From positions 558,001 to 622,000 of the forward strand of contig NZ_LWAE01000001.1 of assembly GCF_001623875.1 (NCBI RefSeq): 64,000 nucleotides of DNA. Direction: 5' to 3'. The notes under the pieces were generated by a model. It was not told the origin of the DNA. It made no database searches and worked only from the letters and a program-made list of their open reading frames with translations. This DNA comes from Clostridium magnum DSM 2767. GTDB taxonomy: Bacteria; Bacillota; Clostridia; Clostridiales; Clostridiaceae. Below, piece after piece: positions 54,551-63,537 of this stretch (the first letter of the stretch is position 1; the number at the start of each line of letters is the position of its first letter). Position numbers and translations under genes: made by a program.

Positions 54551-55729
54551 ATGAAAAACGTAAAAAAAAGAATTGCAGAATACAGAGCTAATTTAAAAAG
54601 TCTAGTTGAGCAAAGAAATGATAAAGTAGTAGAAATGCAGGCGATTGTCGATAAGGCAAAAACTGAAACAAGAGCTATGAATGATGAAGAAATGACAAAA
54701 TTTAATGTACTTGAGAAGGAAATAGCTAACATTGATGCAACAATTAAAGCAGAGGAAAGAGCAAGAGACTTAAATCTTAATGTTGTTGACCCTAAGAAAA
54801 AAGAAGAGCTTAGGGCAGAAGAAGCAGAGGAAAGAGCTTTTGCAAACTATATCAAAGGAGTAGTTGAGCAAAGAGCGGACATTAATTTAACCACTGGCGA
54901 TAATGGAGCCATTATTCCTTCATCTATAGCAAATAAGATCATAAAGAAGGTATATGATATCTGCCCTATATACCAACTTTCAACTCGTTACAATGTTGGC
55001 GGCACTTTAAATATTCCTTACTATGATGAATCAACTCAGACAATAACAATGTCATATGCTACTGAATTTACAGAGTTAGAATCTACTTCTGGAAAACTTA
55101 AGAGCATTGAATTAAAGGGTTTCCTAGCTGGGGCGTTAAGCAAGGTTTCTAAGTCTCTTATAAATAATTCTCAATTTGATATTGTTAACTTTGTTATAGG
55201 GGCTATGGCAGATGCTATATCAAAATGGATAGAAAAAGAATTACTAAATGGTACTGTAGATAAGGTTGCAGGACTTAGCACTGTTACTCAAAAGGTGGAT
55301 GCAGCAAGTTCCACTGATTTGACTGCAGATGAATTAATTGATGTTCAAGAAGAAGTTCCTGATGTATATCAAGGGAATGCTATCTGGATCATGAATAAAA
55401 AAACCAGAAAATCAATCAGAAAATTAAAAGACAATGATGGAAACTACCTATTGAATAAAGATGTATCTGCAAAATGGGGATATACTTTACTTGGTAAAGA
55501 TGTTTATACATCTGATAATATGTCAGAAATGGCAGCTGGAAAAACTGCAATTTACTATGGAGACATGAGTGGCCTCGCTGTTAAGCTATCTGAGGATATA
55601 TCTATTGAAGTGCTTAGAGAAAAATTTGCTACTCAGCACGCTATCGGTGTAGTTGGATGGATAGAAATAGATTCAAAAGTTGAAAATGCTCAAAAGATAT
55701 CTAAGTTAGTAATGAAGGCAGCGGTTTAA
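54551..55729 (+). CDS. Major capsid protein (HK97 fold)
   Basis: A 392-aa protein. The N-terminal ~110 residues are a coiled-coil delta/scaffold domain (RIAEYRANLKSLVEQRNDKV) removed by the protease; the mature part (NLTTGDNGAIIPSSIANKII ... LYNVGGTLNIPYYDESTQTI-like region) has the HK97 fold. RBS AGGAAG precedes ATG 54551. Seven copies per hexamer/pentamer set make the head shell. Confidence 0.92.
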   Translation: MKNVKKRIAEYRANLKSLVEQRNDKVVEMQAIVDKAKTETRAMNDEEMTKFNVLEKEIANIDATIKAEERARDLNLNVVDPKKKEELRAEEAEERAFANYIKGVVEQRADINLTTGDNGAIIPSSIANKIIKKVYDICPIYQLSTRYNVGGTLNIPYYDESTQTITMSYATEFTELESTSGKLKSIELKGFLAGALSKVSKSLINNSQFDIVNFVIGAMADAISKWIEKELLNGTVDKVAGLSTVTQKVDAASSTDLTADELIDVQEEVPDVYQGNAIWIMNKKTRKSIRKLKDNDGNYLLNKDVSAKWGYTLLGKDVYTSDNMSEMAAGKTAIYYGDMSGLAVKLSEDISIEVLREKFATQHAIGVVGWIEIDSKVENAQKISKLVMKAAV

Positions 55730-55776
55730 TTAGAGATGGGGGTAATCCACCTTCTCAGTTCTATGAGGTGATCAAT

Positions 55777-56061
55777 TTGAAGGTTAGTGAAATAACAATA
55801 GAAAATTTAAAAGAATATATAAAAATTGATACTAATGAAGAGGATGTATTTTTACAAAGTATTTTATTAGGTTCAAAGGCTTATATAAAAGGCTATACAG
55901 GATTAGATGATGTTAAGGTTGATGAAAAAGAAGACTTGTCTTTAGTAGTTTATGTACTTTGTAGTGAATTGTATGATAATAGACAGTATACAGTAGATAA
56001 AGATAAAGTTAATCCGGTTATAAAATCTATACTAGATATGTACAGTATTAACTTGCTATAG
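55777..56061 (+). CDS. Head-tail connector (gp6-like)
   Basis: A 94-aa protein. TTG 55777 fits GAGGTGAT; GTG 55768 lies inside that RBS. ITIENLKEYIKIDTNEEDVF and ILLGSKAYIKGYTGL are the pattern of phage gp6/YqbG-type connectors binding under the portal. Confidence 0.87.
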   Translation: MKVSEITIENLKEYIKIDTNEEDVFLQSILLGSKAYIKGYTGLDDVKVDEKEDLSLVVYVLCSELYDNRQYTVDKDKVNPVIKSILDMYSINLL

Positions 56062-56075
56062 TAGGAGGCATACAT

Positions 56076-56405
56076 ATGAATGCTGGTGATTTAAAACATA
56101 AAATTGATATATGGGGAAATGTAGAAGTTCAAAATAATGCTATGGAAGTTGATATATCTCCAAGAAAAATAAAAAATGTATGGGCATCTATAATCCCTTT
56201 AAGTGGAATAGTACAAACTAGTCAACCTAATATATTAGTTGCAAAAACAAGTCATAAATTTAGAATAAGATCTAATGCATTTCCACTTATAAAAAATGAT
56301 AACTGGATAATTTATAAAGGAATAAAGTACGAAATTAAATATGTTCAACCAGATTTTAAAAGCAATCAATTTATAGAGATATTTACAGAAGTAATTACAG
56401 AATAG
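56076..56405 (+). CDS. Head closure protein (SPP1 gp16-like)
   Basis: A 109-aa beta-barrel type protein (MNAGDLKHKIDIWGNVEVQN ... IIYKGIKYEIKYVQPDFKSN) matching phage head-tail adaptors. It stops up the portal after packaging. GTAGGAGG precedes ATG 56076. Confidence 0.88.
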   Translation: MNAGDLKHKIDIWGNVEVQNNAMEVDISPRKIKNVWASIIPLSGIVQTSQPNILVAKTSHKFRIRSNAFPLIKNDNWIIYKGIKYEIKYVQPDFKSNQFIEIFTEVITE

Positions 56406-56413
56406 GTGATGTA

Positions 56414-56836
56414 ATGGCAGATGGATTTGATTTATCTGAACTTATGGAATATGCAAAAACAATAGAAAACACTTCTAACAACATGAAACAAGGCACTTTT
56501 GCTAAAAAGTTTTTAAGAAAAGAAGGTAATGAACTTAATAAACTTAATAAAAGCACTTATAAATCAAAAGGAATTGGAGAAGTTACTGGGAATCTATTAA
56601 GAGGATTTAAAAGAGGAAAAATATATAAATATGACGGAGCATGGAGTGTAAGAGCTTTAAATTCATCCCATCATGCTCACCTACTTGATAGAGGATGGAT
56701 TCATAAAGCTAGCAATGGAAATGAGAAATTTATTCCAGGATTTAATTTTATGGAAGAGGCAAGACAAGCTTTTGAAAGTGGATATTATAGTGATGTAGAA
56801 GAGTTTTTAGAAGAAATTATAGAAAAAGGATTGTAA
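56414..56836 (+). CDS. HK97-gp10-like head-tail joining protein
   Basis: A 140-aa protein, FAKKFLRKEGNELNKLNKST ... ITGNLLRGFKRGKIY-type region and SSHHAHLLDRGWIHKA (the conserved H-x-x-x-x-G-W segment). It acts at the neck. ATG 56414, RBS AGGTGATG. About 70 AT-rich bases follow without features. Confidence 0.87.
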   Translation: MADGFDLSELMEYAKTIENTSNNMKQGTFAKKFLRKEGNELNKLNKSTYKSKGIGEVTGNLLRGFKRGKIYKYDGAWSVRALNSSHHAHLLDRGWIHKASNGNEKFIPGFNFMEEARQAFESGYYSDVEEFLEEIIEKGL

Positions 56837-56905
56837 TGTAGCATAAAAATATAAAGTTTTATTAATTTTAAAAATAATTTTTCCAACAGAAAGAGGGTGG
56901 TTTAA

Positions 56906-57382
56906 ATTATAACTTTGAAAGATATTAATAAAGCTGTGGTAATACAAGTAACACAAGGATTGATAAATACTACATTTAAAAATGTCAAATTTACATCTAC
57001 AGATATAACAGAAAATTTAACAAGACCATCCTTTTTCATTGATTTTGAAAATAATAAAACAGGTTTAATGAATGCTTTTAACAAAGAAAGAAATGTAGAG
57101 TTAAAGCTTTTTTATTTTTCTAAAACTAGAAAAAATAATAAGCTAGAATTAATGGATATGCAAGAGCAATTAGAAAATATTTTTCTAAAATATATAAAAG
57201 TAAATGATGATTTTTACATTCCAATAAATAATATAGACTTTGATGTGGTTAAAGAGCAAGGGTACTTGCTAGCTACAATTGAATTATACACACTTGAGTT
57301 GTTACCAGAAGACAGTCAAAACGATTCTGGAAGTGGAGAAATGATCGAGGAACTAGATATAAAAATAAATACAAATATGTGA
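56906..57382 (+). CDS. Tail terminator-like protein (DUF6838), apparent ATT start
   Basis: A 158-aa protein. Relatives begin MITLKDI; here the corresponding codons are ATT ATA ACT TTG AAA GAT, and GAGGG (56893-56897) is spaced 8 nt from ATT 56906. The TTG at 56915 is 17 nt from the RBS. The start therefore seems to be ATT, or a mutated ATG. The body (KDINKAVVIQVTQGLINTTF, SFFIDFENNKTGLMNAFNK) matches phage tail-completion proteins. Confidence 0.75.
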   Translation: MITLKDINKAVVIQVTQGLINTTFKNVKFTSTDITENLTRPSFFIDFENNKTGLMNAFNKERNVELKLFYFSKTRKNNKLELMDMQEQLENIFLKYIKVNDDFYIPINNIDFDVVKEQGYLLATIELYTLELLPEDSQNDSGSGEMIEELDIKINTNM

Positions 57383-57412
57383 AAATAACTTCTTTTACTA
57401 GGGTTATTTTTT
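57382..57412 (+). terminator. Terminator-like hairpin between tail terminator and sheath genes
   Basis: AAAATAAC (57382-57389) pairs with GTTATTTT (57403-57410), with T continuing to 57412. It lies inside the late operon. Confidence 0.6.
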
Positions 57413-57440
57413 CATTTTAAAAATTTGAGGGGGTAGTGTT

Positions 57441-58523
57441 ATGGCGATAAAACAGCCAGATATAGATATATCTTTCAAACAGAGGGCAAGTTCCTTCGTT
57501 GAAAGAAGTGCTAGAGGTAATGTTATCTTAATATTAAAAGATGATACAGATAAAACATTTAGTACAAAGGAATACAAATTAATTACAGATGTTGAAGCTG
57601 ATAGCACTAAATATACATCTGATAACTTGCAGTATATAAAAGACTGCATGGAAGGCACTCCAAACAAAGTAATAGTTGTTAGAATAGATACAATAAAAAC
57701 TATAACAGATGCTTTAAATATAGTAGCTACATTGAGCACCGGCTGGATTTCCACAGTGGGGGAAAAAGCTGATTATGATACAATCTCAACCTGGACTAAA
57801 CAAATTAGAACACAGAAGAAAACTTTTAAGTCAACTGTTTGCGACACTACAACAGCACCAAATTGCGAAGGTGTAGTAGATTTATTTAAAACTAAAGTTA
57901 CTTTTAAAGATAATAGAGGGGAGCAGGACTCACAGAAAATAATTCCAACTATACTTGGTTTATTAGCTGGTGCCAATGTAACTAAAGGTACTACATATTT
58001 AGAAGTTCCTAATTTAGCATCTGTTGTTGAACCTGCAGATGTGGATGCTGAAATTGCAAAAGGAAAAATGGTTCTTGTGAATGATGAAGGTACAGTTAAA
58101 ATAGCACTGGGCATAAACTCTCTGACAACATTCACAACGGATAAAACAGAAGATCTTGCTTTCGTTGAAATTGTAGAGGCACAGGATTTAATGTTTGATG
58201 ATATAAGAAAGACTTTCAAAAGTGATTTTATCAGCAAATATAAGAATAAATATGATAATCAAGTCATTTTTTTAAGTGCTGTTAATTCCTATTTAAAGGA
58301 CTTAGCTAAGACAGATGTTTTAGATAGTGAATATGAAAATAAGTCTAGTATAAATGTTGAGTTACAAAGAGCAGCTTGGATTGCAGCAGGATACCCTGAA
58401 GCACAGAATTGGGATGAAACAAAAGTAAAAAATATGAGTTTTAAAAGACAAATGTTTTTATCTGGACAAGTTAAAATATTGTTTTCTGTTTGTGATCTAA
58501 AATTCGACATAAACATGATGTAA
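57441..58523 (+). CDS. Contractile tail sheath protein
   Basis: A 360-aa protein resembling XkdK/phage sheath: ISFKQRASSFVERSARGNVI, the region PTILGLLAGANVTKGTTYLE, and a C-terminal VELQRAAWIAAGYPEAQNWD followed by RQMFLSGQVKILF. Sheath proteins wrap the tail tube and contract on infection, which defines this phage as a myovirus. RBS GAGGGGG before ATG 57441. Confidence 0.92.
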   Translation: MAIKQPDIDISFKQRASSFVERSARGNVILILKDDTDKTFSTKEYKLITDVEADSTKYTSDNLQYIKDCMEGTPNKVIVVRIDTIKTITDALNIVATLSTGWISTVGEKADYDTISTWTKQIRTQKKTFKSTVCDTTTAPNCEGVVDLFKTKVTFKDNRGEQDSQKIIPTILGLLAGANVTKGTTYLEVPNLASVVEPADVDAEIAKGKMVLVNDEGTVKIALGINSLTTFTTDKTEDLAFVEIVEAQDLMFDDIRKTFKSDFISKYKNKYDNQVIFLSAVNSYLKDLAKTDVLDSEYENKSSINVELQRAAWIAAGYPEAQNWDETKVKNMSFKRQMFLSGQVKILFSVCDLKFDINMM

Positions 58524-58550
58524 GAGTGTGTAAAACCACTCTTTTTATTT
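58523..58550 (+). terminator. Terminator between sheath and tube genes
   Basis: AGAGTG (58523-58528) pairs with CACTCT (58537-58542), followed by TTTTATTTT. It starts on the last base of the sheath stop codon. Confidence 0.65.
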
Positions 58551-58580
58551 TAGAACAAATTAGTTTTAGGAGGTAATTAT

Positions 58581-59015
58581 ATGACAGCTGCAAATAAAGG
58601 CAACAAAGTACTAAGTGCGAATGAATGCAGTATTTGGGTAAATAACGAATTATGGAGTGATATAGCCAAGGCAACAGCTAAGGTTAAAGCTAACTTTGAA
58701 AAGGTAAATTTCGTAGGTGATCCGAAAACATATCAGCGTTATCAAGGTTATGAAGGGGAAGGGTCACTCACACTAAATAAAACTAATTCAAAAGCCTCAG
58801 AATTAGTTTTTGAAGGATTTAAAACTGGTAATTTTCCAGATATAAAAATAATAGCTAAACAAGGTCGTGTTGATGGAAAAGCTGAAAGATGGGAAGTTAG
58901 TGGAGTAATATTTAATGAACTTACGCTATTTGATATGGAAAGTAGTAAGTTGATACAACAAGAATTGCCATTTACATTCGTAGAAGCTGATTTAGGCGAT
59001 AAAATAGATGATTAG
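58581..59015 (+). CDS. Tail tube protein (XkdM-like)
   Basis: A 144-aa protein, VLSANECSIWVNNELWSDIA ... GYEGEGSLTLNKTNSKA ... LIQQELPFTFVEADLGDKID. This matches PBSX XkdM-type core tail proteins. AGGAGGTAA precedes ATG 58581. It forms the inner tube inside the sheath. Confidence 0.9.
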   Translation: MTAANKGNKVLSANECSIWVNNELWSDIAKATAKVKANFEKVNFVGDPKTYQRYQGYEGEGSLTLNKTNSKASELVFEGFKTGNFPDIKIIAKQGRVDGKAERWEVSGVIFNELTLFDMESSKLIQQELPFTFVEADLGDKIDD

Positions 59016-59026
59016 GAGGAATTTGT

Positions 59027-59440
59027 ATGAGTAAAGTAACATTTCAGGACTTTTTAAATAAAGTTAAGCAAAAACAGGAAAGTAAGGTAAAAATACTAGA
59101 TTTAGAAGTTTCTAGTTTAGGTTGTTCATTAACATTTACAAGACCTAGTGATGATGAACTATTAGATTATTCTAATGAAATGGCTAATAGTGTTACTGTA
59201 AATGCTAATAAAGAAATAGTGGATCAAGACATGAAGAAAATGTACAAAGCTAGTAAAAGTTTAGTTTATAGCTGTTGTAATTATTTAAAAGAAAAAGAGT
59301 TGCAGGAAGAATTAAAACCAGATGAGCCTTGGGATGTTGTAGAGAAAATATTTGACCAAAAGGAAGTCTTAGAACTAGCTACAGACATTTACAAGGCTTT
59401 TGCTAATGGAGATATAGGTGAAACAATAAAAAACTTGTAA
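59027..59440 (+). CDS. Tail assembly chaperone (XkdN-like), zero-frame product
   Basis: A 137-aa protein (LDLEVSSLGCSLTFTRPSDD, ELQEELKPDEPWDVVEKIFD) of the XkdN type that loads onto the tape measure during tail assembly. It ends TAA at 59438. The slippery heptamer A AAA AAC lies at 59428-59434, and the -1 frame continues to 59646, as in lambda G/GT. RBS AGGAGG before ATG 59027. Confidence 0.88.
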   Translation: MSKVTFQDFLNKVKQKQESKVKILDLEVSSLGCSLTFTRPSDDELLDYSNEMANSVTVNANKEIVDQDMKKMYKASKSLVYSCCNYLKEKELQEELKPDEPWDVVEKIFDQKEVLELATDIYKAFANGDIGETIKNL

Positions 59441-59646
59441 GAGGTAGAGGAGATACTGGAGGGGAATTTTATTGGGTTTCCTACTACCTCCAAAAAGGAT
59501 TTAAATTGGAGTATCTTATAAATTTAACACCTACAGAAAAACAATTTTATATTGAAAGTATGGAGTTTGAATTTGAACTTGAAGTAAAGAAAGATGTGAA
59601 AAGAATTAAACTATTAGTAAGTGCTCTATTTGGCGAAAAGAGGTGA
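59428..59646 (+). CDS. -1 frameshift extension of the tail chaperone
   Basis: After A AAA AAC (59428-59434) the -1 frame reads CTT GTA AGA and continues 70 codons to TGA at 59644-59646: GGEFYWVSYYLQKGFKLEYL, then LTPTEKQFYIESMEFEFELE and LLVSALFGEKR. It has no start codon or RBS of its own. The fusion would be about 206 aa. Position before the tape measure gene makes programmed frameshifting very likely. Confidence 0.8.
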   Translation, partial: KKLVRGRGDTGGEFYWVSYYLQKGFKLEYLINLTPTEKQFYIESMEFEFELEVKKDVKRIKLLVSALFGEKR

Positions 59647-59650
59647 GAAT

Positions 59651-61375
59651 ATGGGAAAAGTTATTAGTACCATACTTAACCTGAAGGATAATTTTAGCAA
59701 TGTTCTTAGTAAGACCACAGATAATGTTAGAAAATTTCAGGATCAAACTAAAAAGTCACAAGCAGCTATTAGTGGAATGAGTGGAGCTGTTTCTAAGGCT
59801 GGAAATCATATTACTAGTACACTTGCGGGATTAGGGATAGGCTATGCAATAGAGGAAGCAGGAAGAAAGAGTATAATGTTAGCATCAGATTTAAATGAAG
59901 TCCAGAACGTAGTTGATGTTACATTTGGAAACAGCAGCAAAGTAATAGATCAGTGGTCAGATAAAGCTTTAAATGCGTATGGACTATCTACTTTGCAAGC
60001 TAAACAATTTAATGGTACGTTAGGTGCATTAATGAAGTCTAGCGGTATAAGTTCTGATAAACTTGTAGAAATGTCTGAGAACATGACAGGGCTTGCTGGG
60101 GATTTTGCTTCATTCTATAATTTGAGACCGGAAGAAGCCTTTGAAAAAATCAAAAGCGGAATATCTGGAGAAACAGAGCCTTTAAAGGCTTTAGGTATCA
60201 ATATGTCTGTAGCAAATTTAGAAACAAGCGAATATGTAAAGACATTAGGCAAGAAATGGGACAAGATGACACAAGGCGAGCAAACAATGGCTAGATATAT
60301 GTATCTCATGAAGGCCAGTAAAGATGCACAAGGAGACTTTAATAGAACTTCCCAAAGCTTTGCTAACCAATTAAGAATAGCAAAAACAAGTGCAGAGCAG
60401 GCAGGAGCATCTATTGCAAGCATATTTCTTCCATCTTTAAACAAGGTATTGCTGGCTGTAAATGCTGGTGGATTAGATCAAAAAATACTTAAGGTTAAAG
60501 ATTCTGTATTTAGTGTTATAAATTACATAACGCCTAGTTTTCAAAACTTATGGTCATGGATTGTAAAGTTTGGAGATGCTACAGGACTTTCAACTTTTAT
60601 TAATAATATAAAAACAGATGTAGCAACAGGTAATCTAGATACATTGAAATGGATTTTAAAAGATGTGTTAGACGGAGCAACTGCAGTTGTGAGCTTTGTA
60701 ACAAATCATTGGGAGGAAATAGGACCAGCTGTTTATACTGCAATCGGTGCTTTTGTTGCTTTTGAATTGGCAGTTAAAGGCGCTATGATAGTAGAAAGTT
60801 TATCAGGATTAATAACCGTTGCGACTATCATCTGGGATGGTTATACGATGGGTGTGGGTGCAGCAGCAATTGCACAGGATCTATTAAATTTAGCAATGAA
60901 AAGTAACCCAATAGGAACAGTAATTACCTTGCTTGGATTATTAGCATTGGCAATAGCAGAAGTTGTTACTCATTGGAAAGATATATGTGCATGGGTAGAG
61001 AAAGCATGGAATTGGCTAAAAACATGGAATGGAACTAAAGCAGAAAATAAATCAGTAACATTTACACAGACAAGGATAGATGATAACCGAACCATTGGAG
61101 AAAGACAAGCAGAGCGTATAGGTAAAAATGCTACTGGTACTTCATATTCTCCAGGTGGTTTAACTATGGTTGGTGAATATGGTAGGGAATTAGTAGAAAT
61201 GCCTAAAGGTTCAAAAGTTCATACAGCTAGTCAAACAAAAGATATACTTGATAGTAATAATAAAGGAGTATATATATATGTGACTATACAGGGCAATGTG
61301 ATAGGAAATGAAGAGTTTGCTGATGAGGTTGGAAATCATATTTACAATAAAGTTAGTTTAGCAATGCAGAGGTAA
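59651..61375 (+). CDS. Tail tape measure protein
   Basis: A 574-aa protein from ATG 59651 (RBS AGAGGTGAG). N-terminal helical/coiled region (ILNLKDNFSNVLSKTTDNVR), conserved FNGTLGALMKSSGISSDKLV core, then hydrophobic stretches (VITLLGLLALAIAEVVTHW) and a C-terminal GGLTMVGEYGRELVEMPKGS. Its length sets tail length; 574 aa is short for this class, implying a short tail or processing. Confidence 0.9.
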   Translation: MGKVISTILNLKDNFSNVLSKTTDNVRKFQDQTKKSQAAISGMSGAVSKAGNHITSTLAGLGIGYAIEEAGRKSIMLASDLNEVQNVVDVTFGNSSKVIDQWSDKALNAYGLSTLQAKQFNGTLGALMKSSGISSDKLVEMSENMTGLAGDFASFYNLRPEEAFEKIKSGISGETEPLKALGINMSVANLETSEYVKTLGKKWDKMTQGEQTMARYMYLMKASKDAQGDFNRTSQSFANQLRIAKTSAEQAGASIASIFLPSLNKVLLAVNAGGLDQKILKVKDSVFSVINYITPSFQNLWSWIVKFGDATGLSTFINNIKTDVATGNLDTLKWILKDVLDGATAVVSFVTNHWEEIGPAVYTAIGAFVAFELAVKGAMIVESLSGLITVATIIWDGYTMGVGAAAIAQDLLNLAMKSNPIGTVITLLGLLALAIAEVVTHWKDICAWVEKAWNWLKTWNGTKAENKSVTFTQTRIDDNRTIGERQAERIGKNATGTSYSPGGLTMVGEYGRELVEMPKGSKVHTASQTKDILDSNNKGVYIYVTIQGNVIGNEEFADEVGNHIYNKVSLAMQR

Positions 61376-61395
61376 AAAATTACCTCTGTTTTTTC
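61367..61395 (+). terminator. Terminator at the tape measure 3' end
   Basis: CAGAGGTAA (61367-61375) pairs with TTACCTCTG (61380-61388), followed by six T. It overlaps the tape measure stop codon. Confidence 0.75.
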
Positions 61396-61409
61396 TGGAG
61401 GTGATTAAA

Positions 61410-61841
61410 ATAGCTGATATTTTTATAAGTGATAAAGATAGAACAAAAGTATTTCAATTACCTATTCTCCCAGAGAGGTTTCCAGAGTTCTCAAGAGCAG
61501 CTAAGAATGAGGAATTTGAAACATGGGAAGATGGAGTTTATACACTTATTGGTAATGTAGATGCTATTAAATTTAGCTTAGAGTGTTGGCTTCCAGGTAT
61601 GGATAAAGAATATTCTTTTGCTAAGAGTAAAATAAATCCATATGATTTAATTAATTTAATGCATAATGCAATGTTAGAAAAGAACCCAATTCGGTATGTA
61701 GCTAATAGAAACCCTAATTTGAAATTACCAGTTGAAATTACAAATATGTTAGTTACAGTGGAAAGTTTAAGTTGGTATGAGGATAGATTGGGAGATGTAC
61801 AGTATAAAGTAGATTTCAAAGAATACAGGGAGATAACTTAA
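61410..61841 (+). CDS. XkdP-like tail protein, apparent ATA start
   Basis: A protein of about 143 aa (ADIFISDKDRTKVFQLPILP, LMHNAMLEKNPIRYV) resembling proteins between tape measure and hub in PBSX-type phages. The only in-frame standard start, GTG 61401, is part of the GGAGGTGAT Shine-Dalgarno itself. ATA 61410 is correctly spaced, so the gene seems to start at ATA or has lost an ATG. It overlaps the next gene (TAATG). Confidence 0.72.
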   Translation: MADIFISDKDRTKVFQLPILPERFPEFSRAAKNEEFETWEDGVYTLIGNVDAIKFSLECWLPGMDKEYSFAKSKINPYDLINLMHNAMLEKNPIRYVANRNPNLKLPVEITNMLVTVESLSWYEDRLGDVQYKVDFKEYREIT

Positions 61842-62767
61842 TGTGGTATTTATATGGATTACATAAAGACAAATGGGTTGATATACTGCCGAAATGTAAT
61901 AATGTTACATGGAGCTTTGATAAGGATACATTTGTTTCAGATTTAAATTTTGATAGTTTATATGATTTACCAGAGAGTATGCATATTTCTTTGTTTAAAG
62001 ACAGTAGACCTGTTTGGAGAGGAATGATTATAAAAAAGAATAATAAGAAGACCAGTGCTAGTTATAATTGCTTGGATTACGGACTATATTACACTAAAAA
62101 TAAAATGAGTGTAATACAGTTTAATAATATTAATACTCATTTAGCTATAAACCATCTATGCGAATATTGGGGCCTAGAGCATGATGTGGTGGCCTTTGTA
62201 TCTAAAGTTGACAAGATATACAAAGCAAAAACATTGATTGAAATGGTTGATGATATGCTTGATATGGCAAGTAAAGAACTTGGTGTTGAATTTATAAGGG
62301 AAATGAGAAATAAGCATCTATATGTAAATGCCTTTGAAGATATACCAGTATTAACATCTAAATATAAATTAGGTTCAGACTTTTCTATAACTAGAAGTAT
62401 GGAGAATATGAAAAATAGAATTATTATGATGACCAATAAAGATGATGATTATAAGATATTAGATACATTGGAATATACTAACGGAATTAAAACCTATGGA
62501 GCATTTACGGATGTTATAGAATTAGACGAAAAAGATGAAAGTCAAGCTAGAAATATAGGACAGAACTTACTCAACAAAAATGGAGGGACTGAAAGAGAAG
62601 CAACATTTAATGTTTTAGGATTAGAAGATGCAGAACTAATAAGGTGTAATAGAAAACTTCCGTTAACCATAAAAAAGTATGGACTAGATGGAGTTTTCAG
62701 GATTAAATCTTGTTCTCATACATTAAATAATAATAATCACAAAATTAATATAACAATTACTTGGTAG
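61841..62767 (+). CDS. XkdQ-like baseplate hub protein
   Basis: A 308-aa protein from ATG 61841, overlapping the previous stop by one base. [38 protein letters not shown] and the middle region [18 protein letters not shown] match XkdQ/YqbQ and gp27-like hubs at the tail tip. Needed to join tube and baseplate. Confidence 0.87.
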
Positions 62768-62775
62768 GTGATAAT

Positions 62776-63090
62776 ATGGATTATAGCATAGGATTTGCGA
62801 AAGCTTTTAATGAAAGAAATAATGTAGAAAAAATAGGTGCTATAACTGGCGATGTAGTAAGTGTTGATCCATTAGAAATAAGTACATTTGGAGGGAACGT
62901 ATTATTAAATGAAACTCATATAACAGTTTGTAAGAGTGCAACGGAATACACTATGCCAGTAACTATAAATATTACTAGTGAAACCTACACAGGTATTGTT
63001 ACACATGAAGGTATAAAAAAAGGTGATAAAGTGCTACTTATTGCCTCTGAAAGTGGAAAAAGATTTTATTTAATAGATAAGGTGGTGTAG
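62776..63090 (+). CDS. DUF2577 (XkdR-like) baseplate protein
   Basis: A 104-aa protein starting at ATG 62776 behind TAGGTGATAA; 62761 would precede the [23 protein letters not shown] ... [20 protein letters not shown] is the DUF2577 pattern, found beside the hub in PBSX-type phages. Confidence 0.88.
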
Positions 63091-63096
63091 GTTACT

Positions 63097-63537
63097 ATGG
63101 ACACTATACCTTTAATACCAGATTTAGAAGAGCAAATTAATACAGAAAATCAAACTTCTACACTAAAAATAGGTAGGAGTTTTTTATTTGATTTTACTGA
63201 AAATAAATTTGTAATTAAAGATGGAAATATGATAGAAATAACTGGTCTACAAGCTTTGGAGCAATGGATAAGATTATGTCTTAACACTTTGGTAAAAAAA
63301 TATAAAGTGTATGAGGATACAGAGTTCGGATGCAAGATAGAAGATCTACTTGGTAGTAGATTAAATTCTTATACATATTCCGAAATGCAGAGAGAAATAA
63401 GAGAGGCTCTTATTAAAAATGAAAATATAAAGGATGTAAGAAATATAGTTATAACTCAAGAAAAAAGAACTTTTACAGTTGCTATGGATGTTGAATTAGT
63501 AAATAAAGAATTATTATATCAAAGTGTGGTGATATAG
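63097..63537 (+). CDS. DUF2634 (XkdS/gp25-like) baseplate wedge protein
   Basis: A 146-aa protein, IGRSFLFDFTENKFVIKDGN, LEQWIRLCLNTLVKKYKVYE and IREALIKNENIKDVRNIVI, the DUF2634 signature. It is a lysozyme-like-fold wedge protein triggering sheath assembly. ATG 63097; the next gene begins one base after its stop. Confidence 0.9.
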   Translation: MDTIPLIPDLEEQINTENQTSTLKIGRSFLFDFTENKFVIKDGNMIEITGLQALEQWIRLCLNTLVKKYKVYEDTEFGCKIEDLLGSRLNSYTYSEMQREIREALIKNENIKDVRNIVITQEKRTFTVAMDVELVNKELLYQSVVI

